Below, one piece after another: positions 42,947 through 55,129 of a DNA stretch of 64,000 nt (within the stretch, counting starts at the first letter, position 1; every line of letters begins with the position of its first letter). This DNA is from Pseudolactococcus reticulitermitis (GTDB lineage: Bacteria; Bacillota; Bacilli; Lactobacillales; Streptococcaceae). Position numbers and translations under genes: made by a program. Location of the stretch: positions 558,001-622,000 of the forward strand of contig NZ_BEDT01000001.1 of assembly GCF_002260845.1 (NCBI RefSeq), written 5' to 3'. The notes under the pieces were generated by a model, which was not told the DNA's origin, did no database searches, and was given only the letters and a program-made list of their open reading frames with translations.

Positions 42947-42984
42947 AAGAATCTCCAGTAAAAATATAGTACCTCAATTATACC

Positions 42985-43010
42985 AAAAAAGAACCCCTAG
43001 AGGTTCTCTT
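42985..43010 (-). terminator. Terminator of eno
   Basis: AGAACC-TCTAGG-GGTTCT with T6 on the minus strand, 35 nt after the eno stop. Confidence 0.85.
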
Positions 43011-43042
43011 CTATGTCAAGTCTCTGACATCAGATGAACTGA

Positions 43043-44395
<1,353 letters not shown>

Positions 44396-44546
44396 CTAGT
44401 GGAGCATTTTTTTCTTACCACCTTATATTACCACTATTTTACGGATATTTCAAGGAAAAATACCGCACCAAACCTTTTTTTACAGAAAATTTTCATTTCC
44501 ATGGTTTACACAGTCAAACTTTGTATCGTTCGCTCAATTTGGTAAC

Positions 44547-44577
44547 AAAAAAGCCGACACATTGTGTCAACTTTTTT
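44547..44577 (-). terminator. Terminator of hpf
   Basis: AAAAAAG..GACACATTGTGTC..CTTTTTT imperfect stem with T6 on the minus strand, 16 nt after hpf. Confidence 0.7.
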
Positions 44578-44592
44578 GTTCAAGCATAAAAC

Positions 44593-45144
44593 TTAGTTAG
44601 TTTCAATCAGACCGATATTCCCATCTTCTCGGCGGTAAACAATGCTAGTCGCACCTGTTTCACCATCTGTAAAGATGAAGAAATCATGGTCAATCAAATC
44701 CATTTGAAGCACAGCTTCTTCAGCATCCATTGGTTTCAAATCAATGTTTTTAGTCCGAACGATATCGATGTTAGCTTCTTCGATTTCTTCTTCTGGTGCT
44801 AATTCGACAAAGGTATCAAAGACTTTACCAGTTGCGACATGGTTACGTTTCTTTTGGACTTTTGTTTTGTATTTGCGAATTTGGCGTTCCAGTTTTTCTT
44901 GAACCAAATCAACTGAGCCATACAACTCTTGAGAGGTATCTTCCGCACGAAGTGTGATGTTTTTAGCTGGAATTGTCACTTCAACTTTTGACGTTTTTTC
45001 AGCATAAACTTTAAGATTAACGTGGGCAGTCAGCTCTTGATTTTCAGTAAAATACTTTTCAAGTTTGCTGATCTTTTCTTCAACGTAGCTGCGGATGCTG
45101 TCTGTAACTTCGATGTTTTCACCGCGAATGTTAAATTTAATCAT
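44593..45144 (-). CDS. hpf: Ribosome hibernation promoting factor, long form
   Basis: 183 aa from ATG 45144 (SD AGAGGTGAT; frame open to 45201 is not used). N-terminal S30EA/YfiA domain (1-95; MIKFNIRGENIEVTDSIRSYVEEK), linker, then C-terminal dimerisation domain (about 125-183; KNIDLKPMDAEEAVLQMDLIDHDFFIFTD) that joins two 70S ribosomes into 100S. Induced in stationary phase. Placed next to clpC without obvious shared promoter. Confidence 0.95.
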   Translation of the reverse strand: MIKFNIRGENIEVTDSIRSYVEEKISKLEKYFTENQELTAHVNLKVYAEKTSKVEVTIPAKNITLRAEDTSQELYGSVDLVQEKLERQIRKYKTKVQKKRNHVATGKVFDTFVELAPEEEIEEANIDIVRTKNIDLKPMDAEEAVLQMDLIDHDFFIFTDGETGATSIVYRREDGNIGLIETN

Positions 45145-45222
45145 AATAATCACCTCTTTATCTTTTATACTTTTATTATACCGTGAAAACGGTTTTTTCA
45201 CAAATATTTTACAATATATTTT

Positions 45223-47670
45223 TTATAAATTAGCAACCTTAATCGTCAGCTCGCCTTTTGAAACGCCTACAGCCACACTGTTTCCGGCTTTAATCTCGCC
45301 TGATAATATTTTATCTGACAGCGGATTTTCTAGTTTTTTCTCTAAGGCTTTTCTAATTGGTCTAGCCCCATATTCTGGCTCAAAACCATTTTTAGCGATG
45401 AATTGATAAGCACTGGCTGATAGTTTCAAAGTAATATGCCGCGCTGCCATCCGTTTGATCAAAGGCTTAGCCATGATTTTCACGATATCTGATAATTCCT
45501 GCTCAGACAGTGGGTGGAAGACGATACTTTCGTCAATACGGTTGAGAAACTCTGGCCGATAGCGTTTTTTCAGCTCTTCCAAAATTCTCGACTTCATGGC
45601 GACGTAGTCGGTCGAGGCATTTGCCGCACCGAATCCGACGGTCTTATCATCACGTAGGGAGGTCGCCCCCAGATTGCTGGTCATGATGATAATCGTGTTC
45701 CGGAAGTCGACCTTACGCCCCTTACCATCTGTGATGAAACCATCATCGAGGATTTGCAGCAAGAGGTTAAAGACATCTGGGTGGGCTTTTTCAGCTTCGT
45801 CAAATAAGACGACGGCATAAGGCTTATTCCGAACCTGCTCAGTCAGCTGACCGCCCTCGTCGTAGCCGACATAGCCCGGAGGCGCCCCAACTAAACGACT
45901 GGTGTTAAATTTTTCCATGTATTCGCTCATGTCGATGCGAATCATGCTGTTTTCATCGCCAAAAACAGTCTCTGCTAAAGCTTTGGCAAGCTCTGTTTTT
46001 CCGACACCCGTTGGTCCTAGGAACATGAAAGAGCCCATCGGACGTCTGTCATCGGAGATGCCTGAACGGCTACGACGAATGGCACTAGCAACAGCAGTCA
46101 CGGCTTCGCTTTGACCAATGACACGTTTATGGAGTTCTTTTTCGAGATGAATCAAGCGGGTCATCTCATTTTTAGTCATCTGCGTGACCGGCACGCCAGT
46201 CAAGTTAGAGACGACCCCAAAAACATCTGCCTCACGCACGCGCGCTGACTGTGTTTTAACCGTCAATTTTTCACGCTTGGTATCATTTTTTTGCAAGTCC
46301 TGATTTAAACTTTTAGCCAGTGCAAAGTCTTGATTGATAATTGCCTCTTGGAGCTGTTCATCGAGCTGTAAAGCCTGTTTATCAAGCTTACTTTGCTCCG
46401 ACAGATTATTTTTAGCCGAAATTTTAACGGCTGCTGCGGCTTCATCAAGCAAGTCAATCGCTTTATCAGGCAGTCTGCGGCTTGGCATATAACGCACACT
46501 AAGCTGAACAGCTGCCTTGACAGCATCTGGGTCAAAAGTCACTTGGTGGAAGGCTTCAAATTTGCTTTGTAGCCCTTGGAGAATGGCAATTGATTCCTCT
46601 GCTGACGGTTCATCAACAGTTACTTTAGCAAAGCGACGTTCCAAAGCCGCATCTTTTTCGATGTATTTTTGGTACTCGTTAAAGGTCGTCGCACCAATCA
46701 ACTGAAATTCGCCACGAGCCAGTGCAGGTTTCATAATATTTGAGGCATCCGTAACCGAATCCGTCCCGCCACCAGCACCAACGATGGTATGCAGTTCATC
46801 AACAAAAACAATCGTTTTCGCATCTTGACTGACCTCATCGACAATGGCAGTCATCCGATCCTCAAACTCCCCACGGAATTTAGTGCCGGCAACGACATTG
46901 GCAATATTCAGCGACATCAGACGCACCCCTTGCATATTGGCAGGAATATCGCCGTTTATCATGCGTTGCGCCAAGCCTTCGATAATGGCTGATTTACCAA
47001 CACCGGGTTCGCCAACGAGAACGGGATTATTTTTCGTGCGACGGCTCAAAATATGAATCACGCGCTCAATTTCCTTGTCTCTGCCAATCATCGGATCAAT
47101 CCGACCTTGTCTGGCGTCTTCTGTCACATCACGCGCTACTGAATCAAGGGTCGGCGTGATGCTTGTCGCCGCAACACCCGACGCCACATCCCGTTTGCCC
47201 ATCGGCGTAACGGCTTTTTTCGCTATTTTTTTAACGTTCATATTACCAAGCTCAATCAAATCTTTGATGATTTCAGCAATCTTGATTTTATTGAGTTCTA
47301 AGAGTTTCTTGGCGACATTGTCGTCATCTGTCAACATCACATAGAGCAGGTGTTCAGACCCTGTTTCTGCCAGATGATTTTGTGCCGCAAGCGCAGCCGC
47401 TTCAAGCAAGAGCAGTTCGACCTTAGGCGAGAATTGGATTTTTTGAACAGCTTGTGTCTTTTCAGGCAACTGGTGCTGTTCGATTTCATCCAGCGCCATC
47501 TCAATCGTCACCTCATGATCCGTTAAAATGTTTTGGCCAAAGCTATCGCTGCTTGACAAAATTCCCGCCAAGATGTGTGACGTTTCTGCATAATCATAAC
47601 CATTGCCCGCCGCAAAAATGCGAGCTGTTTTGAGAATATCTTCAAGTATGTGTGTGTAATGTTGTGTCAT
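45223..47670 (-). CDS. clpC: AAA+ Clp ATPase ClpC
   Basis: 815 aa. Unfolds proteins for ClpP; often acts with adaptors. N-terminal double Clp_N repeat (about 5-145), AAA-1 with Walker A GEPGVGKSA (about 222) and FVDELHTIVGAGG, coiled middle domain (about 410-480, DKQALQLDEQLQEA), AAA-2 with GPTGVGKTELAK (about 555) and the C-terminal AAA_lid. No N-terminal zinc finger, so ClpC rather than ClpE. Directly after ctsR (50 nt) under the same promoter and CtsR operator. No McsA/McsB genes are present. Confidence 0.95.
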   Translation of the reverse strand: MTQHYTHILEDILKTARIFAAGNGYDYAETSHILAGILSSSDSFGQNILTDHEVTIEMALDEIEQHQLPEKTQAVQKIQFSPKVELLLLEAAALAAQNHLAETGSEHLLYVMLTDDDNVAKKLLELNKIKIAEIIKDLIELGNMNVKKIAKKAVTPMGKRDVASGVAATSITPTLDSVARDVTEDARQGRIDPMIGRDKEIERVIHILSRRTKNNPVLVGEPGVGKSAIIEGLAQRMINGDIPANMQGVRLMSLNIANVVAGTKFRGEFEDRMTAIVDEVSQDAKTIVFVDELHTIVGAGGGTDSVTDASNIMKPALARGEFQLIGATTFNEYQKYIEKDAALERRFAKVTVDEPSAEESIAILQGLQSKFEAFHQVTFDPDAVKAAVQLSVRYMPSRRLPDKAIDLLDEAAAAVKISAKNNLSEQSKLDKQALQLDEQLQEAIINQDFALAKSLNQDLQKNDTKREKLTVKTQSARVREADVFGVVSNLTGVPVTQMTKNEMTRLIHLEKELHKRVIGQSEAVTAVASAIRRSRSGISDDRRPMGSFMFLGPTGVGKTELAKALAETVFGDENSMIRIDMSEYMEKFNTSRLVGAPPGYVGYDEGGQLTEQVRNKPYAVVLFDEAEKAHPDVFNLLLQILDDGFITDGKGRKVDFRNTIIIMTSNLGATSLRDDKTVGFGAANASTDYVAMKSRILEELKKRYRPEFLNRIDESIVFHPLSEQELSDIVKIMAKPLIKRMAARHITLKLSASAYQFIAKNGFEPEYGARPIRKALEKKLENPLSDKILSGEIKAGNSVAVGVSKGELTIKVANL

Positions 47671-47719
47671 TTATCCTTAGTTTCCTTAGTTCTGTGGTCG
47701 GTTAGCTTGGCGCAATCAC

Positions 47720-48160
47720 TTAGTCCAGCTTATCTAGTCGATGGATGATTGCGGTTAATAAAATGGCGCGTTGTAAGTCTGTCAAGACCGGTTGGCTCAG
47801 TGTCGCAAGCAGGAGATTGCCCTCACGCTCGGTCACAATTTTTTCGTTAAACATCAACTGCATGAGATCCTGTACCATGCTAACAGTCATTTTTTCAGGC
47901 ATTTTGTTCAAAATGTCCATTAAGAAATCATGCGCATCTGAATACTGAATCCTGACAATCCGAATATAGCCGCCACCGCCACGCTTACTTTCAACTTCAA
48001 AGCCTTTTGGCAGCGTGAAGCGCGTTTTAATGACATAGTTAATCTGGCTCGGTACAACGCCAAAATGCTCCGCGATTTCTGAGCGTCGAATTTCAATTTC
48101 CGCTGCCTGAGCCAGTAACTCCTTGAGATACTTCTCAATCATATCTGATGTGTTTTTCAC
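47720..48160 (-). CDS. ctsR: Heat-shock repressor CtsR
   Basis: 146 aa from GTG 48160 (SD AGGGG, V-K-N-T-S-D-M-I-E start as in Bacillus CtsR). The frame is open upstream through the repeats, but that is coincidental. Helix-turn-helix (SEIAEHFGVVPSQINYVIKTRF) and the wing with the GGGG motif (ESKRGGGGYIRI) that also senses temperature. Represses clpC, clpP and its own operon; it binds GGTCAAA tandem repeats found at 15230 and 48517. Confidence 0.96.
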   Translation of the reverse strand: MKNTSDMIEKYLKELLAQAAEIEIRRSEIAEHFGVVPSQINYVIKTRFTLPKGFEVESKRGGGGYIRIVRIQYSDAHDFLMDILNKMPEKMTVSMVQDLMQLMFNEKIVTEREGNLLLATLSQPVLTDLQRAILLTAIIHRLDKLD

Positions 48161-48169
48161 AATTTCCCC

Positions 48170-48451
48170 TTTCTGCGATTTCACTTTGTGGAATCTTGAA
48201 ACTTGACCTACGCTCACGCTCCGTCCAAGCGGGGTCACTCGCGAACTTTGTCCGCTCAAAGGCTTTCTGCGATTTCACTTCGTAAAATCTTGAAACTTGA
48301 CCTGCGCTGACGCTCCGTCCAAGCGGGGTCATTCGCGAACTTTGTCCGCTCAAAGGCTTTCTGCGATTTCACTTTGTGGAATCTTGAAACTTGACCTGCG
48401 CTGACACTCCGTCCAAGCGGGGTCGTTCGCGAACTTTGTCCGCTCAAAGGC
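48170..48451. repeat. Three tandem 94-bp repeats in the ctsR-clpC leader
   Basis: Units 48170-48263, 48264-48357 and 48358-48451, about 90-95% identical, each beginning TTTCTGCGATTTCAC on the plus strand and ending TCCGCTCAAAGGC. They lie between the CtsR-controlled promoter and the ctsR SD, so are transcribed as 5' UTR. Each contains a small hairpin (GATTTCAC...GTGGAATC), conserved in all copies. A partial fourth copy precedes mgtE at 6958. Confidence 0.85.
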
Positions 48452-48516
48452 TTTCATTCGCACCTATAATCACTGCTACCAAGTAATTTATACTCGGTTA
48501 CACTTGTCTGATATTT

Positions 48517-48533
48517 TCTGACCTTGTTTGACC
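48517..48533 (-). promoter_or_regulatory. CtsR operator of the ctsR-clpC operon
   Basis: GGTCAAA-CAA-GGTCAGA on the minus strand, one mismatch from the ideal CtsR tandem heptad. It immediately follows TACAAT (likely -10), placing it over the transcription start. Auto-repression expected. Confidence 0.85.
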
Positions 48534-48647
48534 ATTGTATCATTTTTCAAGCTGTTTTGCTACTTTCAAGCCCGATTAAAAGACTGTGCTTACCTGCTTG
48601 ACTTGTCGCAGGCAAGACGCTCACATCCCGAATGCTTTAAGCGACAC

Positions 48648-48677
48648 AAAAAGCCATCCGCTCATCCAGATGGCTTG
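48648..48677 (-). terminator. Terminator of greA
   Basis: AAGCCATC...GATGGCTT with T5 on the minus strand after greA. Confidence 0.8.
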
Positions 48678-48700
48678 ATTGTGTTGCTATCTCCTGACGA

Positions 48701-49183
48701 TTATTTAGAAGAGACTTTGATAATTTCCACTTCCATTTCACCGACTGGCAATGGAATGGTAACTTTATCACCGGTTTTACGACCGATAAGCGCTACCGCA
48801 ATCGGTGATTCATTTGAAATCTTACCGTTGAAGGGATCAGCTTCGGCAGACCCAACAATTTTATAAGTTTCTTGCTCGTCTTCGCCAATTTCAACAAAAG
48901 TGACGGTTTTTCCAAGTGCGACTTCATTGCGTTTCACACCCGCATTGTCGACGATTTCAGCGTTACGAAGCATCGTCTCTACTGTCGCGATACGACCTTC
49001 AACGAAGGCTTGTTCATCTTTGGCTGCTTCGTACTCAGAGTTTTCTGATAAATCGCCATAAGAACGCGCAACTTTAATCCGTTCAACAACTTCTGCGCGT
49101 TTCACGAGTTTGAGATTGTCTAATTCTGCTTCTAATTCTTCAAAGCCCTCGCGGGTCATTTGATAGGTTTTGGTATCTGCCAT
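48701..49183 (-). CDS. greA: Transcription elongation factor GreA
   Basis: 160 aa from ATG 49183 ([21 protein letters not shown] start). N-terminal coiled-coil hairpin (1-75) and C-terminal FKBP-like domain (80-160, [34 protein letters not shown]). Stimulates cleavage of backtracked transcripts by RNA polymerase. The frame is open 33 nt further upstream, but no SD supports it; the SD before the chosen ATG is weak as well. Downstream of mltG in the same direction, the usual order. Confidence 0.95.
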   Translation of the reverse strand: MADTKTYQMTREGFEELEAELDNLKLVKRAEVVERIKVARSYGDLSENSEYEAAKDEQAFVEGRIATVETMLRNAEIVDNAGVKRNEVALGKTVTFVEIGEDEQETYKIVGSAEADPFNGKISNESPIAVALIGRKTGDKVTIPLPVGEMEVEIIKVSSK

Positions 49184-49293
49184 AATAAGATGTTGAGTCA
49201 CTGATTGTAGACGCATCTAACTTGGATTTTAATCGTCGTTAGACATAGCTACACCCAATGAAACTCATCTCCTTTCCCTCTTTTAAATATAAT

Positions 49294-50874
49294 TTATTGT
49301 GCTTCTTTGTTAGCCAATTTGTCATTAACATATTTTTGGACATTGGCATCATGCTCAGCTTGCGTTTCTGAGAAGTAAACTTTGCCAGTTGTCACATCTG
49401 CTACGAAATACAAGTCATCGTTATCTGTTGGCTCGACTGCTGCTTTGATGGCAGACAGGCTTGGGTTGGTCACTGGACCAGGACCATAGCCCAAGTTCAG
49501 ATACAAGTTAAACGGCGAGTCTAACGACGTATTCACTGCTGCATCTTCTGCCAAAGTCGTTTTTTGCCCCAATTTACCTTCGGCATACAGGATTGAAATA
49601 TTTGAGCCTAAGGTCATCCCAACGTTCATCCGATTATAGAAAACTTGCGCCACATTGCGTCGATCCGCATCATTGTTGGCTTCTTTTTCAGTCAAGGCTG
49701 CGATAGACAGAATTTCATTGACCGTTTTCGGATTAGGACCCTCTTTAATCGTCGCATAGTAAGGTTTCAGATTTTGATTCATGGTTGCAATCATCTGCTC
49801 AACGACGGTGGTCATCGTTGATTTTTTCGTGTACTCATACGTCGCAGGGAACAAATAGCCCTCTAGCTGATATTTCACGCCTGAATCAGTTGCTGGTAAT
49901 GACTCGAAAAGCTCCGGATAAGTCGTCTTCATTTTTTCGATAAAGGCTGGATCCGTCACCACTTTTAAGAATTCTTCCTTGGTAAACGGCGTTTTATCCT
50001 TGTCTGATTTCGTCAGCACATTGTCTGAAATCTTCTCAGCCATCTGGTCAATGGTAAAACCTTCTGGAATCGTTATTTTTCCTAAAATAGGTTCAACAGG
50101 TTTCTCTGTCCCACCTTCTTGTAAAGTTTTCGCAATCGTTGTTAATGACATACTTGGCGACAGATTATAATAACCCGATTTAAAGCCAGTCAAACTTTTC
50201 AATTTCGTATAATATTGGAAAGCCGTCGCATTTTTGATAATATGTTTTTTTTCAAGAATTTGACCGATTTCCTTGCTCGCAACACCTGCAGGAATTTCAA
50301 CGGCCTTGGTTGATTTATCTGTCGTACTATACGGCTGAATCTCGCTCATCACATATTGATAGCCTAAGAAGCCCGTCGCGCCGCCAACAATAAATAAAAC
50401 CAGGACAACGATTGCGATAATCTTGCCGGCTAATTTTTTAGATTTTTTCTTGGTTGAACGCGTATAATTTTCTTTCGATTGACGCGTCACTCTTTTGATA
50501 TTTTTAATTTCTGCTGTATCCTCTATTGAAGTTTGGTCTGCTTCTGCATCAAACGCTTCAGATGACACAGGTGTGTCTTGAAACGCTAAATCTGATGGCG
50601 TTTGTTGCGCTTTTGCCAACCGACCAGTCGCCACACGTGATGTAAGGGGACGCGCAACTTTTTCGACATCGTCGGTATCCGTTGATGACAGCTTATCCGA
50701 AACACGATTAGAAACTTGTGATGGCGTTTCGGGCGTCACTGATGTTTTTTTAGGCGCAGAAAATCCTGTCTCTGACGCAACATCATCAAGAGATTGGTTA
50801 GCCTCTTCTAATTGGCGGAGAATTTTGTCCTTAAACGTCTCTCGCTCAAATTTTTTCGTATCTTTATCTACCAA
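49294..50874 (-). CDS. mltG: Endolytic murein transglycosylase MltG
   Basis: 526 aa. Long acidic, low-complexity cytoplasmic N-terminus (1-145), one TM (about 150-172), then the extracellular YceG/MltG domain (about 200-520) with TIPEGFTIDQMAEKI, LEGYLFPATYEY, the catalytic Glu in ALTEKEANNDADR and PFNLYLNLGYGPGPVTNP. Cuts nascent glycan chains at sites of peripheral wall synthesis; in streptococci works with MreCD/PBP1a. Followed by greA. Confidence 0.94.
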   Translation of the reverse strand: MVDKDTKKFERETFKDKILRQLEEANQSLDDVASETGFSAPKKTSVTPETPSQVSNRVSDKLSSTDTDDVEKVARPLTSRVATGRLAKAQQTPSDLAFQDTPVSSEAFDAEADQTSIEDTAEIKNIKRVTRQSKENYTRSTKKKSKKLAGKIIAIVVLVLFIVGGATGFLGYQYVMSEIQPYSTTDKSTKAVEIPAGVASKEIGQILEKKHIIKNATAFQYYTKLKSLTGFKSGYYNLSPSMSLTTIAKTLQEGGTEKPVEPILGKITIPEGFTIDQMAEKISDNVLTKSDKDKTPFTKEEFLKVVTDPAFIEKMKTTYPELFESLPATDSGVKYQLEGYLFPATYEYTKKSTMTTVVEQMIATMNQNLKPYYATIKEGPNPKTVNEILSIAALTEKEANNDADRRNVAQVFYNRMNVGMTLGSNISILYAEGKLGQKTTLAEDAAVNTSLDSPFNLYLNLGYGPGPVTNPSLSAIKAAVEPTDNDDLYFVADVTTGKVYFSETQAEHDANVQKYVNDKLANKEAQ

Positions 50875-51022
50875 ATTAACAATCTTCTACTTTCATATGA
50901 CATATTTATCCCGATTTACCTTTGGCATCTCAGGTTGCGTGTCATGAGTTATCGTATCATTTTAGATTATACACGAAAATCCTTGAAAATCAAGAATTTA
51001 ATAAAAAATATGGATTGCTCCA

Positions 51023-51604
51023 TCATTTTTTAATGACTAAATCATCATCTTCATCGTCGTCTTCTTCATCATCGTCTTCTTCCTCAATGCCATCAACCTC
51101 AGCATCATCGATATCGACTTCTTCAAGCTCAACGTCAAAGGCTTCAACTTCGTCTTTTTCGTCATCTGGATTTTCATCATCATATGTCACATTCGCGTCA
51201 GTGATGTCATCATCATCTTCAGGATCATCATCGCTATAGTCAATGTCGATACCATCTGCCGCAAAAGCGTTAACTTTTTTACGTTTTTTCTTAGGACGAT
51301 CGCCCTCGTCATCCAACTCATCCAAGGCAACAACTTCTTCGTCAATCTCGTCAATGGCGTACCATGAGCGCAAAGCCCAGACATTATTGCCAAGTGGAAT
51401 GAAACTGCCGTCTGTGTTTAATTCCGTATAAAAGCGTGACAGACGTTCGCGAATTTCACTGTCTGATTTGCCAAGATAGTCTTGGATGTCATTGACAAGG
51501 ACATTAAAGTCCATTTCTTTGCCTTTTTCTTCCAGCATCGCGTGTGCGACTTCAATCATCGAAAGTTCTGACAAATCTTGATTTTCAAATGCTTTAATTT
51601 TCAA
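51023..51604 (-). CDS. rpoE: RNA polymerase delta subunit
   Basis: 193 aa. Folded N-terminal domain (1-90; [41 protein letters not shown]) and a very acidic Asp/Glu tail (about 95-193). Increases RNA polymerase recycling and promoter selectivity. Apparent Ser-rich ORFs on the opposite strand are shadows of this tail. Monocistronic. Confidence 0.95.
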   Translation of the reverse strand: MKIKAFENQDLSELSMIEVAHAMLEEKGKEMDFNVLVNDIQDYLGKSDSEIRERLSRFYTELNTDGSFIPLGNNVWALRSWYAIDEIDEEVVALDELDDEGDRPKKKRKKVNAFAADGIDIDYSDDDPEDDDDITDANVTYDDENPDDEKDEVEAFDVELEEVDIDDAEVDGIEEEDDDEEDDDEDDDLVIKK

Positions 51605-51661
51605 TTGTTTATCTCCATCAAACTAGTTTACTACTACCATTTTACCACAAGATTCAGGATT

Positions 51662-52174
51662 TTAGTAATGCATGAGCACTTTATAAGCGTAATCGCCAAT
51701 TTTGTCACGACCATTCAGATCATCTAGCTCAATCAAGAAGGCACAACCTGCGACAATCCCACCAAGTTGTTCAATCAATTCAATCGTTGCTTTAACTGTC
51801 CCACCTGTTGCCAACAAATCATCCACGATGAGGACACGTTGTCCTGGTTTGATGGCATCTGCGTGCATGGTCAGCGTATCAAAACCGTACTCTTTTTCAT
51901 ATTGCGCTTCAATCACTTGGCGGGGTAATTTACCGGGTTTTCTAACTGGCGCAAAGCCAATGCCCAACTCGAAAGCGACAGGACAGCCAACGATAAAGCC
52001 ACGGGCTTCAGGACCGACAATCATATCGATTTGTTTGTCTTGCGCGTATTGCACAATTTCACGGATCGCATAGCTATACGCATTGCCATCAGCCATCAAA
52101 GGCGAAATGTCACGAAATTCGATCCCTTTTTCGGGGTAATCAGGAATGGTTGCAATATAATTTTTTAAATCCAT
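51662..52174 (-). CDS. apt: Adenine phosphoribosyltransferase
   Basis: Salvage of adenine to AMP. 170 aa. PRPP-binding motif [13 protein letters not shown] (about 118-130), [21 protein letters not shown]. Directly follows recJ (1-nt gap), a conserved pairing in lactococci and streptococci. Confidence 0.97.
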   Translation of the reverse strand: MDLKNYIATIPDYPEKGIEFRDISPLMADGNAYSYAIREIVQYAQDKQIDMIVGPEARGFIVGCPVAFELGIGFAPVRKPGKLPRQVIEAQYEKEYGFDTLTMHADAIKPGQRVLIVDDLLATGGTVKATIELIEQLGGIVAGCAFLIELDDLNGRDKIGDYAYKVLMHY

Positions 52175-52175
52175 G

Positions 52176-54401
52176 TTAGGTCTCTTTCAATTTACGATAA
52201 ATGTCAGCGACAGGCGATAAAGCAAAGAAAGCTTGTTGCTTGACTAAGGCTTGTAGGGCTTGATAAATTTGGCTCTCTGAAATCTCACGTTTGGCAGCAG
52301 CTTGATTGACGGTCATTAGACCATCTTGAATTGTCACAAAGTCCAATTCTTCAAAAATCTGAACCATTTTAACCAGTAAAATGTCAGGAATTTTCAAAAA
52401 CTCAGCCAAGTTTTTTAGTTTATAGCGCACATCAAATTCTGGATATTGATAAATCGTTTTATAAAACTTGGCAAATTGGTCCCGCGTGCCGCCACCTGTC
52501 AGATAGTAGGCTTGCTTAATTTGATTTTGGAAATAAATCGCTGTAAAGTCATGTTCAGCCAGGATTTTTTCTAGCCTTGCCAAGGCTTTCGCATCATTGG
52601 GCGTTTCCGCAATCACCAGAACCTCACTCATTATAGCATGATTTTCCGATTCATTTGTGAAAATAAAGGCATTTTCTGGAATTTGTGTCTGATTTTGCTG
52701 ATTGCGCAGGTCAATCAGCTGACTGCCTTCAACTCGCGCGTCTGTAATCATCAGTTGAACAGCTGTATTGCCATTCCAGGTATTGACTGATAAAGTCACA
52801 GCAAGATCTGGTGTCGTCTGTTCAAAATCAAGTGTCTCCTGACCATGACCGAAATAAATCGCTTCTAATTGCGTTTTATCTTGCTGAATTTTTAATTTGA
52901 GATGGGCATTTTGTTGCCCCATGGCGCGACTTTGCACCACTTGATAGTCGCTCACCAAAAACTGAGGTTTAGGATTTTCCTGACCGAATGGCGCTAACTG
53001 AGCCAGTGATTTGATCGTCTCTAAAGTCATATCTGATAAAGCGATTTTGTCATCCAAAATCAACGTCTTTTTCTCAGACATATCGATTTTATTTTTCGTG
53101 ATAAAATCTGCAATCACCGCTTTAATCTCAGGTAACTTAGCCAGCTCAAAAGTCATGCCAGCTGCTTGCGCGTGACCGCCAAAGGCAAGCAATAAATCAC
53201 GATGATGGGTCAAAGCCTCAAAGATATTAAAGGCTGGAATCGAGCGGGCTGAGCCTTTTAAAATGCCATTTTCTTCTGACAGCATGACAATCGGCTTACC
53301 TGTTTTTTGCAGTAATTGCCCTGCGACAATCCCAAGCACACCGGGATTCCAACCCGTCTGATAAATAAACTGAACCGGACTATCGTCTAACTGACTTTCA
53401 GCCTCGGTCAGCATCTCAGCTACAATCGCTTTACGTGCAACATTTTTCTGGTCAATCATTTCAGCGATTTGGCGGGTTTCGTCTTCATCCCAACCTGTCA
53501 ATAATTCGATAGCAGGGTTGGGATCATCAATGCGACCGAGGGCATTTAGTCTTGGCGCAATTTGAAAGCCGATTGTTTCCTCAGTGATGTCATTTGGGTC
53601 AATGCCTGCCACTTTGAGCAAAGCCTCCAGTCCGACACGTTCTGTATTTTTCAGAATTTCTAAACCAAATTTGACTAAAACTCGATTTTCATCAGTGAGT
53701 GACATCATATCGGCAATCGTGCCAATTGCAACTAAGTCGAGCATTTCTGAAGGGACGTATTCTAAGAGCGCACAGGCGACTTTAAAGGCAACACCACAGC
53801 CAGCCAATTCTTTAAAGGGATAATGACCGTCTGGATGCTCAGGATGAATAATCGCGTAGGCATCTGGTAGCGTTTCAGGGAGCGAATGGTGGTCGGTGAT
53901 GATGACATCACAGCCACTCTCTTGGGCGTAAGCCACCGCTTCATGACCGGCAACACCATTGTCCACCGTAATAATCAGGCCGACGCCTTCATTTTCGATG
54001 AAATACTTATACACGTCCAGATTCGGGCCATAGCCGTCGGTGAAACGATTAGGTAAGTAAACCAGACTTTCCGCACCAATTTCATCCAGCGCTGTTTTCA
54101 TGATACTGGCACTGGTCATGCCATCCGCATCATAATCGCCATAAATCAAGATAAGCTCTTGATTGGCGACTGCCTGACGAATGCGTTCCACCGCACGACT
54201 CATGCTATAAAACAAGAAAGGATCATGCAAATTTTCAAGTGACGGATTTAAAAAGGTGGTTAAGTCTGCTTCCGTTCGAATGTGACGTTTCCAGAGCAAC
54301 CGAGCTGAAAGGTCATCTAATTTTTGTTTTTTGACTAATTTGACAAAATCATCTGACGGTTCATCCGTATTGAGTTGCCAATCATAGGTAGGTGTGATCA
54401 T
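52176..54401 (-). CDS. recJ: Single-stranded-DNA-specific exonuclease RecJ
   Basis: 741 aa, longer than E. coli RecJ, as usual in Firmicutes. DHH domain motifs: [14 protein letters not shown] (about 81-94), [46 protein letters not shown]1 domain with [12 protein letters not shown]; extra C-terminal ~200 residues (recJ_C-like, with winged helix) present. 5'-3' exonuclease in recombination and mismatch repair. Starts 4 nt inside the SDR gene end. Confidence 0.95.
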   Translation of the reverse strand: MITPTYDWQLNTDEPSDDFVKLVKKQKLDDLSARLLWKRHIRTEADLTTFLNPSLENLHDPFLFYSMSRAVERIRQAVANQELILIYGDYDADGMTSASIMKTALDEIGAESLVYLPNRFTDGYGPNLDVYKYFIENEGVGLIITVDNGVAGHEAVAYAQESGCDVIITDHHSLPETLPDAYAIIHPEHPDGHYPFKELAGCGVAFKVACALLEYVPSEMLDLVAIGTIADMMSLTDENRVLVKFGLEILKNTERVGLEALLKVAGIDPNDITEETIGFQIAPRLNALGRIDDPNPAIELLTGWDEDETRQIAEMIDQKNVARKAIVAEMLTEAESQLDDSPVQFIYQTGWNPGVLGIVAGQLLQKTGKPIVMLSEENGILKGSARSIPAFNIFEALTHHRDLLLAFGGHAQAAGMTFELAKLPEIKAVIADFITKNKIDMSEKKTLILDDKIALSDMTLETIKSLAQLAPFGQENPKPQFLVSDYQVVQSRAMGQQNAHLKLKIQQDKTQLEAIYFGHGQETLDFEQTTPDLAVTLSVNTWNGNTAVQLMITDARVEGSQLIDLRNQQNQTQIPENAFIFTNESENHAIMSEVLVIAETPNDAKALARLEKILAEHDFTAIYFQNQIKQAYYLTGGGTRDQFAKFYKTIYQYPEFDVRYKLKNLAEFLKIPDILLVKMVQIFEELDFVTIQDGLMTVNQAAAKREISESQIYQALQALVKQQAFFALSPVADIYRKLKET

Positions 54402-55129
54402 TTTAGATTGAAAAACCTCCGTGTTATTTTATCTGCTAGACTCGGGAAATTCATTGAAAAGATGCGCGCCAAGTTGAGCTGCCAAGGTAAATTTAATTCT
54501 TGCCTATTGGTCTCAAGATGGCTGACGATTTTTTTCGCAACAAAAGCTGCTGTGACTGCATGCCTACCAACTTTTGCCAAATAATCAGGGTTTGCAGCGT
54601 GAAATTTGGTTAAGACAGGACCAGTATTGACGACTAGCACCTTAATCTTGGCATCCGCGACTTCTTGCCGTAGTGCATTTGAAAAGCCACGGACAGCAAA
54701 TTTCGTCGCCGCATAAGCGGTCGTTTTAGCTGTTGCCATGTAGCTTGCAATAGATGCGATATTAATAATTTGACCCGATTTCTCTGCCATCATATCCGGT
54801 AAAAAGGCACGTGTAACTTGCATCAAGGCCAAGACATTAACATCAAACATCTGACGAACAGCGGCATTATCATCAGCCAAAAACGGCTTGAAATAGCCAT
54901 AGCCTGCATTGTTGATTAAGACATCAATGGCACCAAATTGCTTAGAGATATGTTGACAGGTCTCGGTGAGCGCAACTTCATCTGACAAATCAACCTGATA
55001 AAGATGCTCTGACAAGTCTTTTAGACTACTAACATCGCGCGATAATAAAATAAGTCGATAGCCCTGAACCTGTTTGGCGATTTCGCATGCAATATCTCCT
55101 GTCGCACCCGTTATCAGCAGATTTTTCAT
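54398..55129 (-). CDS. Short-chain dehydrogenase/reductase (YqjQ-type)
   Basis: 243 aa, NAD(P)-binding Rossmann protein. Cofactor loop [13 protein letters not shown] (about 7), NNAGYGYF, catalytic Ser/Tyr/Lys in [10 protein letters not shown] and [10 protein letters not shown] (about 153-158). Substrate unknown. Conserved between rnz and recJ; overlapping start/stop with both. Confidence 0.9.
   Translation of the reverse strand: MKNLLITGATGDIACEIAKQVQGYRLILLSRDVSSLKDLSEHLYQVDLSDEVALTETCQHISKQFGAIDVLINNAGYGYFKPFLADDNAAVRQMFDVNVLALMQVTRAFLPDMMAEKSGQIINIASIASYMATAKTTAYAATKFAVRGFSNALRQEVADAKIKVLVVNTGPVLTKFHAANPDYLAKVGRHAVTAAFVAKKIVSHLETNRQELNLPWQLNLARIFSMNFPSLADKITRRFFNLK

Noticed and set aside
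48170-48447. Three similar small ORFs (MSGQSSR... starts) on the minus strand and a CtsR N-terminal extension
   Set aside because: They arise from the 94-bp repeat, whose frame happens to be open; the repeat length is not a multiple of three, and CtsR has a good GTG start with SD.
50922-51239. Serine-rich plus-strand ORF
   Set aside because: Opposite-strand shadow of the Asp/Glu-rich tail of RNA polymerase delta.
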